A stretch of 64,000 bases of DNA from Acinetobacter gerneri DSM 14967 = CIP 107464 = MTCC 9824 (GCF_000368565.1 NZ_KB849533.1:18483-82482); one strand, 5' to 3'. Shown: positions 44,690-53,144, counted from the stretch's first letter. Notes: a model not told the origin generated them from the sequence alone. Numbers and translations: made by a program.

Positions 44690-46159
44690 ATGAGCGAAAC
44701 AAATCATCCGGAACTCAAGCGTAAGCTTGGCGCCCGACACTTAAACATGATCGCCATTGGTGGTTCGATTGGTACGGGTTTATTCCTTGCCTCTGGTCAA
44801 ACTATTGCAAATGCAGGTCCCGGCGGTGCATTACTTGCTTATGCATTGATTGGTGTCATGATCTATTTCTTGATGACCAGTTTGGGCGAACTTGCCACGC
44901 ACAATCCAACTTCAGGCGCATTTTTTACTTATGGTAATAAATATGTCGAAGAAGGTTTTGGTTTCGCATTAGGTTGGAACTATTGGTATAACTGGGCAAT
45001 TACAGTTGCATTTGAACTGGTTGCTGTTCAGCTCATCATGAAGTTTTGGTTCCCAGACATTCCCGGATTTTGGTGGAGTGCGCTATTCCTGACCATTATT
45101 TTCGTGATCAATGCCATGACCGTTAAAGGATTTGGTGAAAGCGAATTTTGGTTCTCGATGGTTAAAGTGATTGCGATTATTGCCTTTATCATCATTGGTA
45201 TTGCTGCTATTTTCAAAATCATGATGACACCGGGTGTAGCAACTTTTGGCAATTGGACCTATAAAGATGCTCCGTTTGTAGGTGGTTTCCAAGCCTTGAT
45301 CGGTGTAGCGATGATTGCTGGATTCTCGTTCCAAGGAACGGAGATGGTGGGTGTCGCTGCGGGCGAATCTAAAGATCCTAAGAAAACCATTCCTATTGCG
45401 ATCAAACAAATTTTCTGGCGTATCTTACTGTTTTATATCGTATGTATTTTTATCATCGGTACGCTTGTTCCTTATGATGATCCAAACTTATTACGCGCTG
45501 CTGCTGGTGATGGCAACATTGCCCTTTCACCGTTTACATTACTTTATGAAAAAGTAGGCTTTGCTTTTGCTGCAAGTTTGATGAATGCCGTTATTTTAAC
45601 TGCTATTCTTTCTGCGGGTAACTCAGGCATGTATTCTTCGACTCGTATGTTATTTGACATGGCGCGTCATGGCCGTGCGCCGAAAGCATTCGCTCGTTTG
45701 GATAAACGTGGCGTTCCATTAAATGCCTTATATGCCACAACAGCAATCGCAGCACTATGTTTCTTAACGACATTTATTGGTGAAAAAGAAGTCTTTAACT
45801 GGCTCCTCAATATGTCTGGAATGTGTGGATTTATTGTTTGGTTAGGCATTGCGATTTCACATTATCGCTTCCGTAAAGGTTATCTTGCGCAAGGCTATAA
45901 GCTCGATGATTTGGCTTATCGTGCAAAATTTTTCCCATTTGCCCCGTGGTTTGCATTTATTTTATGTACCATCATTATTTTAGGGCAAAACTACCAAGCA
46001 TTCTTGGGCGGAAAAATTGATTGGCTCGGTATCTTATCAACCTATATCAGTATCCCATTATTCCTCGTGATCTGGCTTGGTTATAAGTGGAAACACAAAA
46101 CCAAAGTCATTTCTTATCAGGAAATGGATGTAAAACCAGTGATTGTTGATAAAGAATAA
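44690..46159 (+). CDS. lysP: Lysine-specific permease
   Basis: 489 residues, exactly the length of E. coli LysP, with extended matches: ARHLNMIAIGGSIGTGLFLASG, FGFALGWNYWYNW, GFSFQGTEMVGVAAGES, AVILTAILSAGNSGMYSSTR and IAISHYRFRKGYLAQG. Twelve membrane helices of the APC amino-acid permease fold. Family role: proton-driven lysine import, and in E. coli also a co-sensor for CadC. No cadC or cadAB is nearby. AAGGA lies before the ATG; co-transcription with rsmC is possible. Terminator at 46193. Confidence 0.88.
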   Translation: MSETNHPELKRKLGARHLNMIAIGGSIGTGLFLASGQTIANAGPGGALLAYALIGVMIYFLMTSLGELATHNPTSGAFFTYGNKYVEEGFGFALGWNYWYNWAITVAFELVAVQLIMKFWFPDIPGFWWSALFLTIIFVINAMTVKGFGESEFWFSMVKVIAIIAFIIIGIAAIFKIMMTPGVATFGNWTYKDAPFVGGFQALIGVAMIAGFSFQGTEMVGVAAGESKDPKKTIPIAIKQIFWRILLFYIVCIFIIGTLVPYDDPNLLRAAAGDGNIALSPFTLLYEKVGFAFAASLMNAVILTAILSAGNSGMYSSTRMLFDMARHGRAPKAFARLDKRGVPLNALYATTAIAALCFLTTFIGEKEVFNWLLNMSGMCGFIVWLGIAISHYRFRKGYLAQGYKLDDLAYRAKFFPFAPWFAFILCTIIILGQNYQAFLGGKIDWLGILSTYISIPLFLVIWLGYKWKHKTKVISYQEMDVKPVIVDKE

Positions 46160-46192
46160 TTATCAATTATTGAGTTTAAATTTTAAGTTTTT

Positions 46193-46218
46193 AAGCGATC
46201 TTCGGATCGCTTTTTTTA
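46193..46218 (+). terminator. Terminator of lysP
   Basis: An 8-bp perfect stem, AAGCGATC (46193-46200) with GATCGCTT (46205-46212), has a TTCG tetraloop and T-run. Confidence 0.9.
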
Positions 46219-46228
46219 TGAAAATATA

Positions 46229-46492
46229 GGGTCTGTTGACATTTCAAATTGGTTGCGACGCTGAGTATTTTTTAGATGATATGAGGCGCAGATTGAGAAA
46301 TTTAGTGATCTAAATGATCAAGCTACAACGAAATAACATCAAAAAATACTCTCGTCCCACAGGGTTGTAGCTAAAATTATCTCAGGCATCGTTACGAAAT
46401 TTGAAAATGGTCTCGCCATTCTCTGTATTTCGTGCCTTGCCTGCTCAATTTTAGCCAACAACGCAATTCAGTTGTGAAATGTCAACAGACCC
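46229..46492. mobile_element. 264-bp MITE-like element with 18-bp inverted ends and TA duplication
   Basis: Both ends read GGGTCTGTTGACATTTCA inward (left 46229-46246; right, minus strand, 46492-46475), a perfect 18-bp terminal inverted repeat. TA flanks each end (46227-46228 and 46493-46494), as expected from a 2-bp target duplication. The interior has no ORF of use but contains further inverted repeats (GAGTATTTTTT at 46263 with its complement at 46341; ACGAAAT/ATTTCGT around 46395-46430), so the strand can fold on itself. TA duplication points to mobilisation by an IS630/Tc1-type or TA-duplicating IS5-group transposase; the parent is not in this window. Confidence 0.85.
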
Positions 46493-46547
46493 TAAAATAT
46501 GAACGCTCATTTTTTGATTTATTTTGCATAAAATGCTGCTAAAACAT

Positions 46548-46575
46548 TTGACAAAAAAAATTCCATGCCTAAAAT
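46548..46575 (+). promoter_or_regulatory. Sigma70 promoter of the rtcB leader RNA
   Basis: Consensus TTGACA (46548-46553), 16-bp spacer and TAAAAT (46570-46575). Transcription would start near 46582. It lies 56 bp beyond the right end of the MITE-like element. Confidence 0.75.
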
Positions 46576-46621
46576 ACGCACAAATTGATTTATTTAAATC
46601 CAGATTATTGAGGAGAACATC

Positions 46622-46651
46622 ATGCTATTTACAGGAAAACAATTATTTTAA
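46622..46651 (+). CDS. Nine-residue leader peptide ORF
   Basis: ATG 46622 to TAA 46649-46651 encodes MLFTGKQLF. AGGAG (46611-46615) lies exactly 6 nt upstream, a better ribosome site than that of rtcB itself. The peptide carries no run of a regulatory amino acid, so it is not a classic biosynthetic attenuator; it may act by ribosome occupancy, or be an sORF in a small RNA. Confidence 0.4.
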   Translation: MLFTGKQLF

Positions 46652-46712
46652 TTTAAGCAGATGTCAACTCACGGACACTTGCTTAGAAAAAAGTGTCCGA
46701 ATGCCAAGATTC

Positions 46713-46739
46713 AAAGCCTAGCATTCGCTAGGTTTTTTT
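46713..46739 (+). terminator. Intrinsic terminator inside the rtcB leader
   Basis: A CCTAGC/GCTAGG stem with ATTC loop, extended by a G-U and three A-T pairs, followed by a 7-T run. It sits between the leader promoter and rtcB. Confidence 0.8.
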
Positions 46740-46805
46740 ATGTCATCAATATTTTGACATTTTCGGACAAAAACAAAAAATGAGAGAAATGCTAGAGAAA
46801 CAATT

Positions 46806-48011
46806 ATGGGCATACAAATGATCTTGAACGCCAAAGCAGAATATGGTGTTCCAGTTAAAATTTATACAAAAGACGTAGATGAAGAAAGTCTTACTCAACT
46901 TCGAAAAATGTCGCAATTGCAATTTATTCATTCGCATATTGCAGTTATGCCAGACGTACATTTGGGCAAAGGTGCAACTGTAGGCAGTGTGATTCCGACT
47001 AAAAATGCCATTATCCCTGCTGCAGTTGGTGTGGATATTGGCTGTGGTATGAACGCATTACGTTTAAGTTTGAAAGCGTCACAGTTACCAGACAATCTCA
47101 GCGCTTTACGCAATGCAATTGAGCGAAAAGTTCCTGTCGGTTTTGAAATGCATAAGCAAATCAAATCTAAAGCATCTACGCTTTCACCACTCGATAAAAA
47201 GTTGCAAGTCATTACCGACAAACATCCTGCGCTCAGACGTATGCTGCGAAGTTTTGACTCAACATGGCAAAAACAGCTAGGAACATTAGGTGGTGGTAAC
47301 CATTTTATTGAACTTTGTCTTGATGAAAATCAAGATGTTTGGGTCATGCTACATTCGGGTAGCCGAGGTTTGGGTAATGTGATCGGGACTTATTTTATCG
47401 AGCGTGCCAAAAAAGAAGCTCAAAGCCGTTTTGGACATGTACCTGATAAGGATTTGAGCTATTTTGCTGAAGGTTCAGCCAATTTTGATGATTATGTTGA
47501 AGCTGTAGAATGGGCACAAGAATATGCTTTTGAAAATCGTCGTGAAATGATGCGATTGATTTTAGAAGCGATTCGCCCATTATTACCTCGCTTTCAAATG
47601 ACCAAAGAAGCGATCAATTGCCACCACAATTATGTGCAGCAAGAAATCCATTTTGGTGAAAATGTTTTTGTGACACGTAAAGGTGCTATTCGTGCAGGAC
47701 TAGATGAATATGGCATTATTCCCGGCTCTATGGGAGCACAGTCTTTTATCGTAAAAGGTAAAGGAAATCCTAATTCATTTTGTTCCTGTTCACATGGCGC
47801 AGGACGAAAAATGAGCCGAACCAAAGCCAAACACATGTTCAATCAACAAGACTTAATCCAACAAACTCAAGGTATTGAGTGCCGTAAGGACAAAGCTGTG
47901 GTTGATGAAATTCCTAGTGCATATAAGGATATTCATGAGGTCATGGCAAATCAAGATGATTTGATTGAAGTCGTACATACCTTAAAACAAGTGCTGTGTA
48001 TCAAAGGCTAG
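46806..48011 (+). CDS. rtcB: RNA-splicing ligase RtcB
   Basis: 401 residues, close to E. coli RtcB (408), with near-identical blocks: HIAVMPDVHLGKGATVGSVIPTK, the metal-binding VGVDIGCGMNAL (Cys80), LGGGNHFIEL, MLHSGSRGLGNVIGTYF, INCHHNYVQ, the guanylylation-site SCSHGAGRKMSRTKAK and ECRKD near the end. Family role: Mn/GTP-dependent ligation of 2',3'-cyclic phosphate to 5'-OH RNA ends in RNA repair. No RtcA, RtcR or archease gene adjoins it. ATG 46806 is taken as start; Met5 is an alternative, and both have weak ribosome sites. It sits between a MITE-like element and a degenerate copy of that element's end. Confidence 0.94.
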   Translation: MGIQMILNAKAEYGVPVKIYTKDVDEESLTQLRKMSQLQFIHSHIAVMPDVHLGKGATVGSVIPTKNAIIPAAVGVDIGCGMNALRLSLKASQLPDNLSALRNAIERKVPVGFEMHKQIKSKASTLSPLDKKLQVITDKHPALRRMLRSFDSTWQKQLGTLGGGNHFIELCLDENQDVWVMLHSGSRGLGNVIGTYFIERAKKEAQSRFGHVPDKDLSYFAEGSANFDDYVEAVEWAQEYAFENRREMMRLILEAIRPLLPRFQMTKEAINCHHNYVQQEIHFGENVFVTRKGAIRAGLDEYGIIPGSMGAQSFIVKGKGNPNSFCSCSHGAGRKMSRTKAKHMFNQQDLIQQTQGIECRKDKAVVDEIPSAYKDIHEVMANQDDLIEVVHTLKQVLCIKG

Positions 48012-48044
48012 ATCGCATCTGTTGATATTAGGGCTATAGATATT

Positions 48045-48068
48045 AGGGTTTGTTGATATTACAAAATC
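48045..48068. repeat. Degenerate solo copy of the MITE terminal repeat
   Basis: AGGGTTTGTTGATATTAC at 48045-48062 and the next bases match the left end of the 46229 element at about 20 of 24 positions, also preceded by T. A partial copy (CTGTTGATATTAGGG) lies just upstream at about 48018-48032. Too short to be sure of descent. Confidence 0.4.
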
Positions 48069-48097
48069 AAATGTTCTTATTTTCAATTTACTCAAAG

Positions 48098-48126
48098 AAA
48101 AGAGCGATAATCAATATCGCTCTTTT
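48098..48126. terminator. Bidirectional terminator between rtcB and the OmpA paralogue
   Basis: An 8-bp stem, GAGCGATA (48102-48109) with TATCGCTC (48115-48122), is flanked by AAA on the left and TTTT on the right. It serves two convergent genes. Confidence 0.75.
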
Positions 48127-48159
48127 CATGATGACAATATCATCAATATAAAATTCAGA

Positions 48160-49203
48160 TTATTTACGTAACACTACACGACTACCCGTAATCTTAGCAA
48201 AGACGCGGCGGTTCATCGCACGACCTTCTTTACTATTATTATCAGCAATCGGCTGATCCCATGCATAACCAATGGTATTCATACGCGCTGAATCAATATT
48301 ATATTCATTGACCAATACTGATTTGACCGCATTGGCACGTGCCAAAGACAAACGCTCATTGAGTTTACGCGGACCTGTACTATCAGTATGACCTTCAATC
48401 GTAGCAGTCGCATTTGAATATTCATTTAACTTTTCAGCAACTTTTGCAATTTCAGTTTGGTATTGTGGCTTGATGACCGTTTTATTGGTATCAAAGAATA
48501 CGCGTAGTTCCATATCTAATGGTTCTACTAACTGCGGAGGTGGCAGTTTATCAGCAACAGGCTTAATCTCAATATAATCAAGCTTAGGCGTATCTTTCAT
48601 TGGCTTCAAATGCCCGCCAATCACCACATTTAAACCTGCAAGAGCAGTATAATTCCAAAAATCGTCATCGATATTATACGTTGCACGAGCTTCTGTACGT
48701 AATGATAAAACTTCACTAATACGCCAGAAAGCACCAATACCAGTATTCGCTAATGTACCTTCAGAAGATTTTAGCTGGGTATCTTCAGCATAATCACCTT
48801 CGTATTTGTACTTATAATGCCCTGCCCCCAACAATACATAAGGCTTAAATCGGCTATCATAATTTTTTGTGATCAAATCACTGGTCACAAGGAAATTACC
48901 ATTGATTTGTTGTTGCGTATATTGAGCATCAGTTGCCAAATTTGAATCTAAATCGCCTTTTAAGTGCGTATATTCAGCTTCAAAATTTAACCACGGCGTC
49001 AATTCAACCCCTAAAGAAGCGCCAACCATTACATCATCTTTAAAATGACCTTGATCTGATTCAAGTAAATGATCATGACCGTTATTCGCTTGTGTATCTT
49101 GCATGGTATAACCTGTCATTACAGGTGTAATCGTGACCCCAGCATGCAAAACAGAAATTGGAGAAATGGCAAATAGTGCTAAAGTAAGATATTTTAATTT
49201 CAT
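48160..49203 (-). CDS. OmpA-family porin paralogue
   Basis: 347 residues. The signal peptide ([13 protein letters not shown]) is followed by an 8-strand barrel ([15 protein letters not shown] ... [19 protein letters not shown] ... [18 protein letters not shown]) and a C-terminal OmpA domain with [13 protein letters not shown] and [24 protein letters not shown], retaining the peptidoglycan-contact Asp and Arg. It is a full-length paralogue of the 49885 OmpA. The linker differs: charged ([16 protein letters not shown]) instead of Pro/Ala-rich. GGGAG precedes the ATG. Third of three OmpA-domain genes in a row; its terminator is shared with rtcB. Confidence 0.9.
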   Translation of the reverse strand: MKLKYLTLALFAISPISVLHAGVTITPVMTGYTMQDTQANNGHDHLLESDQGHFKDDVMVGASLGVELTPWLNFEAEYTHLKGDLDSNLATDAQYTQQQINGNFLVTSDLITKNYDSRFKPYVLLGAGHYKYKYEGDYAEDTQLKSSEGTLANTGIGAFWRISEVLSLRTEARATYNIDDDFWNYTALAGLNVVIGGHLKPMKDTPKLDYIEIKPVADKLPPPQLVEPLDMELRVFFDTNKTVIKPQYQTEIAKVAEKLNEYSNATATIEGHTDSTGPRKLNERLSLARANAVKSVLVNEYNIDSARMNTIGYAWDQPIADNNSKEGRAMNRRVFAKITGSRVVLRK

Positions 49204-49291
49204 AAAATACTCCCAATTTATAATAAAAAATAAATACTAATTAAGTAAAAAATAATTTAATTTCAAATAAATAAAATAAAAAAATATCAAG

Positions 49292-49771
49292 TCAACGGAT
49301 ATTCAAAATCAAAGTAGTACGCCGATTGTGGGCGCGACCTGATTCAGTATCATTGCTATCAATGGGAAAATTGGCTCCTTTTGCTTTGGTGATCAATTGA
49401 TCAGGATTAACGTAATAAGTTTTAGATAATTCATTTTTCACAGCATTCGCTCGAGCAAATGAGACCCTTTGATTGACTGATTCTTTTCCAGAATTATCGG
49501 TATGCCCTTCTATCATTAGGTATAGCTTTGGATTTGATTTTAATAAGGTCGCAGCCACTTGCAAAACCTCAAAATTTTGAGGACGCAACAATGAGGAATT
49601 GCTATCAAAAAAGATCGAAATTCCCTTTCTCAATTCATTAGAGATCTTTTGCAAATTTTGTGTTTTTTGCTCAACTCGTTCAGCTTCTGGAGATGTGACA
49701 CATGCTGACAATACACAAATAAACAACGCCCCAATCAAAAATAAATTTATATTTCTCATAACCCCACGCAT
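49292..49771 (-). CDS. Small OmpA-domain (Pal-like) lipoprotein
   Basis: 159 residues. The lipoprotein signal ends LSAC (Cys near 23). A short helical linker leads to a complete OmpA peptidoglycan-binding domain (IFFDSNSSLLRPQNFEV ... IEGHTDNSG ... SFARANAVKNEL ... GRAHNRRTTL). Met5 is an alternative start. Family role: outer-membrane lipoprotein gripping peptidoglycan. It is much more diverged from the two flanking OmpA porins than they are from each other, so it was not produced by recent tandem duplication of either. No terminator separates it from the 48160 gene. Confidence 0.85.
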   Translation of the reverse strand: MRGVMRNINLFLIGALFICVLSACVTSPEAERVEQKTQNLQKISNELRKGISIFFDSNSSLLRPQNFEVLQVAATLLKSNPKLYLMIEGHTDNSGKESVNQRVSFARANAVKNELSKTYYVNPDQLITKAKGANFPIDSNDTESGRAHNRRTTLILNIR

Positions 49772-49827
49772 AAAAACAAAATCAAAATTATGGATATTTT
49801 CTGTGAATTATATTTTTTCTTATATTG

Positions 49828-49857
49828 AAAAAAAGCGACTCATAAGAGTCGCTTTTT
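49828..49857 (-). terminator. Terminator of ompA
   Basis: An 8-bp stem, AGCGACTC (49834-49841) with GAGTCGCT (49846-49853), has an ATAA loop and flanking A/T-runs. It stands between ompA and the small lipoprotein gene. Confidence 0.85.
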
Positions 49858-49884
49858 CGATAATATTCTCAAATCATTGAGATA

Positions 49885-50964
49885 TTATTGCGCGTCTTGA
49901 ACTACTGTACGGCTACCAGTGATAGTAGCGAATACACGACGGTTCATAGCACGACCTTCTTTAGTGTTGTTGTCAGCAATTGGTTGATCCCATGCGAAAC
50001 CTTGAGTAGTCAAACGACTAGCATCAACATGGTATTCATTTACAAGAGCAGATTTAACAGAGTTAGCACGAGCTAAAGATAAACGTTCGTTCAACTTACG
50101 TGGACCAGTGTTATCTGTGTGACCATCGATACGAGCTGTCGCGTTAGGGAACTCGTTCAATTTATCAGCAACTTTAGCGATTTCTGGTTGGTACTGTGGT
50201 TTGATGTTTGATTTGTTAGTATCAAAGAACACACGAAGTTCCATGCTCAAGTCTTCAACTTGTGGTTGAGGAGCTGGAGCTACAGGAGCTGGAGCTGGCT
50301 CAACAGGAGCAACTTCAACTACAGGAGCAGCTGGTTTCAAGTGACCACCAAGAACTACGTTAAGACCAGCAAGTGCTGTATAGTTCCAGAAATCTTCGTC
50401 GATGTTATAAGTAGCACGAGCTTCTGTACGAAGAGACAATACATCGTTCAAGCGCCAGAAAGCACCAACACCAGCATTACCTAAAGTACCTTCTTCAGTG
50501 TTACCACGGGTACCACGATCGATATCAGTGAATTTATATTTATAATGACCAGCACCTAACAATACGTAAGGTTTGAATTTGCTGTCATAATCTTTAGTGA
50601 TTAAATCAGAAGTAACGATGAAGTTACCGTTGATTTGTTCTTGTTTGTATTCGCCACGATTTGGATTAGCAGGATTTTGCCAAACTTTTTCCATATCGCC
50701 TTTAACTTGGTTATATTCAGCTTCGAATTGTAACCATGGAGTTAATTCAACACCTAGCGCAGCACCAACAAATAGGTCATCTTTCATTTGACCTTCACCC
50801 AAACCACCTGCTTGAGTATTGTCAAGAAGATGATCATGACCGTTGTTGTGTTGAGAATCTTGGAATGTGTAACCGATTAACAAAGGAGTTACAGTTACAC
50901 CAGCATTAGCAGCAGCTAAAGGCGCAGCAACAAGCATAGCAAGTGCGATACGACTCAATTTCAT
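49885..50964 (-). CDS. ompA: Major outer-membrane protein OmpA
   Basis: 359 residues from ATG 50964, fixed by GGAGG 6 nt upstream; an ATG 33 nt earlier is in frame but has no ribosome site. The signal peptide ([21 protein letters not shown]) and barrel start [20 protein letters not shown] are those of Acinetobacter OmpA. A Pro/Ala/Val linker ([17 protein letters not shown]) precedes the OmpA domain ([13 protein letters not shown] ... [14 protein letters not shown]) with both peptidoglycan-binding residues. Role: envelope-peptidoglycan tether, slow porin and host-interaction factor in this genus. Strong promoter at 51071 and a 5'-UTR hairpin at 51022. Confidence 0.96.
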   Translation of the reverse strand: MKLSRIALAMLVAAPLAAANAGVTVTPLLIGYTFQDSQHNNGHDHLLDNTQAGGLGEGQMKDDLFVGAALGVELTPWLQFEAEYNQVKGDMEKVWQNPANPNRGEYKQEQINGNFIVTSDLITKDYDSKFKPYVLLGAGHYKYKFTDIDRGTRGNTEEGTLGNAGVGAFWRLNDVLSLRTEARATYNIDEDFWNYTALAGLNVVLGGHLKPAAPVVEVAPVEPAPAPVAPAPQPQVEDLSMELRVFFDTNKSNIKPQYQPEIAKVADKLNEFPNATARIDGHTDNTGPRKLNERLSLARANSVKSALVNEYHVDASRLTTQGFAWDQPIADNNTKEGRAMNRRVFATITGSRTVVQDAQ

Positions 50965-51021
50965 GGATATCCTCCAGAGATAACAATTGTTGTTCAAGCT
51001 CAGCCTAAAATTTCTGGCCTT

Positions 51022-51043
51022 CTGAGATATGTTTCTATCTCAG
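51022..51043 (-). promoter_or_regulatory. 5'-UTR hairpin of ompA
   Basis: CTGAGATA (51022-51029) pairs with TATCTCAG (51036-51043), a perfect 8-bp stem about 20 nt after the predicted start and ~55 nt before the ATG. This is the position of the mRNA-stabilising stem in enterobacterial ompA. Confidence 0.6.
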
Positions 51044-51070
51044 TTTTATTTTTTAAGCTATTCACTTTGA

Positions 51071-51099
51071 ATCATACAAACACTTGAAATGTTTTCCAA
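51071..51099 (-). promoter_or_regulatory. Sigma70 promoter of ompA
   Basis: On the minus strand TTGGAA (51099-51094), 17-bp spacer and TATGAT (51076-51071). The transcript would start near 51064 with a ~100-nt leader. The rest of 50965-51313 is AT-rich with no gene. Confidence 0.7.
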
Positions 51100-51313
51100 G
51101 TGGTTGATAACTTTAATCAAGTGTATTATTGACAAAATTACTTACAATTTCCGTTGTAATTAGGTAAATTTTCACTCAATTTTTTTTTGCGAATAACTTA
51201 TCTTAACCTAATAATATTTTAACAGCAAACTGCTTTGATGGTAATTTTTTTTTACCCTCGTTATATTTTTAATTTTTAACACTCTAATAATTAACATTTT
51301 TTATAGATAATTT

Positions 51314-51847
51314 ATGCAAATAATAAACTTAAAACTGACCCGAGGGTTCTCACTACCAGAACTCATTATTTGTCTCACTATTATTGGAATATTATTCCAT
51401 TTTGCCTCTCCTTACATTTACAATATTTTGTATAATCAAGAGGTTAATTCGATACTTCCTATTATTAAACAACACTTTATGCAAGGCAAAGCCAATGCAT
51501 TAACACATCATTCAGAGGTTGTGATGTGCTCCACTAAAAATTTTAATGAATGTCAAGAGGACAACTGGTCTAACGGAATCATACTTTTTATCGATAATAA
51601 CCATAATAGACAAGTTGATTTTAACGAAAAAATTATTTCAAAAACTCAAACTTCTTTGAAATATGGAAAATTGGAATGGCACGGCAATGCCAGTCATAAG
51701 CATGAAATTGTCTTTAAAGGCGATACTGGATTGCCGCGTGGAGTAAAAGCGTCCTTTTATTATTGTGGTATTCAGTCGCCCAAAAGCATGCAAGTCGTTG
51801 TTTATGATTTTTCACAGCCCCGCGCTGTCAATTTACAACAATGTTAA
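51314..51847 (+). CDS. GspH/FimT-type pseudopilin
   Basis: 177 residues. A short leader ends with the prepilin peptidase site RG/FSLPELIICL: Gly before the cut, Phe after, Glu at position 5. A single hydrophobic N-terminal helix follows. The globular domain has a CSTKNFNEC pair and DNNHNRQVDFNE, which resembles a calcium-binding loop, then YYCGIQ ... QQC at the end. Family role: minor pseudopilin of type IV pili (FimT/FimU-like) or type II secretion (GspH). It stands alone, away from pilus clusters. FimT-like is the likelier assignment because GspH genes usually sit with gspG/I/J. Confidence 0.8.
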   Translation: MQIINLKLTRGFSLPELIICLTIIGILFHFASPYIYNILYNQEVNSILPIIKQHFMQGKANALTHHSEVVMCSTKNFNECQEDNWSNGIILFIDNNHNRQVDFNEKIISKTQTSLKYGKLEWHGNASHKHEIVFKGDTGLPRGVKASFYYCGIQSPKSMQVVVYDFSQPRAVNLQQC

Positions 51848-51954
51848 GACTCATGAGTCTAGTTTCTTGACTCATTTTTAATTCCATTTATAAGCTTTTT
51901 TTATATACTGCTGATGAAATGAGATAATCAAAATTGTTTTTGGAGAATATAAAA

Positions 51955-53130
51955 ATGACTGACATCGTGATTGTCAATGGTGCCCGTACTGCGATGGGTG
52001 GTTTCCAAGGAAGTCTAGCAGCAAAAACTGCACCAGAATTGGGGGCTGTTGTTATTCAAGAAGCTGTTGCTCGTTCAGGCTTGCAAGGGACTGATGTCGA
52101 AGAAGTCATTATGGGCTGTGTATTACCTGCGGGCTTAAAACAAGGTCCAGCTCGTCAAGCGATGCGCCAAGCGGGACTACCTGATTCAACTGGGGCTGTA
52201 ACCATTAACAAACTTTGTGGTTCTGGTATGAAAGCGGTCATGCAAGCTGCTGATGCGATCAAAGCAGGTTCTGCTGAAGTTATTGTTGCTGGTGGTATGG
52301 AATCAATGACCAATGCACCTTATCTACTACCAAAAGCACGTGGTGGCTATCGCATGGGGCATGGTGAAATCAAAGATCATATGTTCTTTGATGGCCTTGA
52401 AGATGCAGAAACAGGTCGTTTAATGGGTTCATTTGCCCAAGATATGGCAAATAAAAAAGGTTATAGCCGTGAACAAATGGATGATTTTGCAATTCGTTCA
52501 TTGAAACGTGCACAAAAAGCAGTGAACGAAGGCTATTTTGCAAATGAAATCGTACCTATAACCGTTTCTACTCGCAAAGGCGATGTTGTTGTTGATAAAG
52601 ATGAACAACCGTTCAATGCCAACATCGAAAAAATTCCGTCTTTACGCCCTGCCTTTGCAAAAGATGGTACGATTACTGCTGCAAATGCCAGCTCAATTTC
52701 TGACGGTGCATCAGCATTAGTCCTTACTACGAGTGAAAATGCCGAAAAACGTGGTTTAGCACCACTTGCAAAAATTGTTGCTTATGCTTCAAATTCACAA
52801 CACCCTTCTGAATTTACCATCGCACCAGTCGGAGCAATCCAAAAAGTTTTAAACAAGACTGGTTGGAATGTTGCTGATGTGGACCTTTGGGAAATTAATG
52901 AAGCTTTTGCTATGGTTACGATGTGCCCAATTGATGAGTTTGGATTAGACGCTGAAAAAGTCAATATCAATGGTGGTGCATGTGCCTTAGGTCATCCTGT
53001 TGGCTCTACAGGTTCCCGTATTATCTTAACCTTGATCCATGCACTTAAACGTACTGGCGGTAAAAAAGGTATCGCTGCATTGTGTATCGGTGGTGGTGAG
53101 GCAACTGCTGTCGCGATCGAATTGCTATAA
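51955..53130 (+). CDS. Acetyl-CoA C-acetyltransferase (thiolase)
   Basis: 391 residues from ATG 51955; GGAGA 8 nt upstream excludes the in-frame start 21 nt earlier. Catalytic residues: Cys88 in INKLCGSGMKAV, the GGACALGHPVGSTGSR His near 347, and the terminal CIGGGEA Cys. Length and motif spacing fit biosynthetic acetoacetyl-CoA thiolases (AtoB/PhaA) and not the longer FadA. Family role: reversible condensation of two acetyl-CoA. The usual NEAFAMV is present; the following segment is normal. Monocistronic with a terminator at 53145. Confidence 0.9.
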   Translation: MTDIVIVNGARTAMGGFQGSLAAKTAPELGAVVIQEAVARSGLQGTDVEEVIMGCVLPAGLKQGPARQAMRQAGLPDSTGAVTINKLCGSGMKAVMQAADAIKAGSAEVIVAGGMESMTNAPYLLPKARGGYRMGHGEIKDHMFFDGLEDAETGRLMGSFAQDMANKKGYSREQMDDFAIRSLKRAQKAVNEGYFANEIVPITVSTRKGDVVVDKDEQPFNANIEKIPSLRPAFAKDGTITAANASSISDGASALVLTTSENAEKRGLAPLAKIVAYASNSQHPSEFTIAPVGAIQKVLNKTGWNVADVDLWEINEAFAMVTMCPIDEFGLDAEKVNINGGACALGHPVGSTGSRIILTLIHALKRTGGKKGIAALCIGGGEATAVAIELL

Positions 53131-53144
53131 GCTTTAAAATTTTC

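Larger units (their letters stand above)
46582..46739 (+). ncRNA. Candidate ~158-nt leader/small RNA upstream of rtcB
   Basis: Runs from the predicted start after the 46548 promoter to an intrinsic terminator. It contains a nine-residue ORF with a strong ribosome site and a perfect 9-bp hairpin (CGGACACTT 46672-46680, AAGTGTCCG 46691-46699). The terminator hairpin (CCTAGC 46717-46722, GCTAGG 46727-46732, then T7) ends it 67 bp before rtcB. The layout fits either a transcription attenuator controlling rtcB or an independent small RNA. The start position is inferred, not measured. Confidence 0.55.

Noticed and set aside
46524..46721. 65-codon ORF across the rtcB leader
   Set aside because: It starts upstream of the promoter -35 box, runs through the hairpin and has no ribosome site; the nine-codon ORF in another frame has a far better start.
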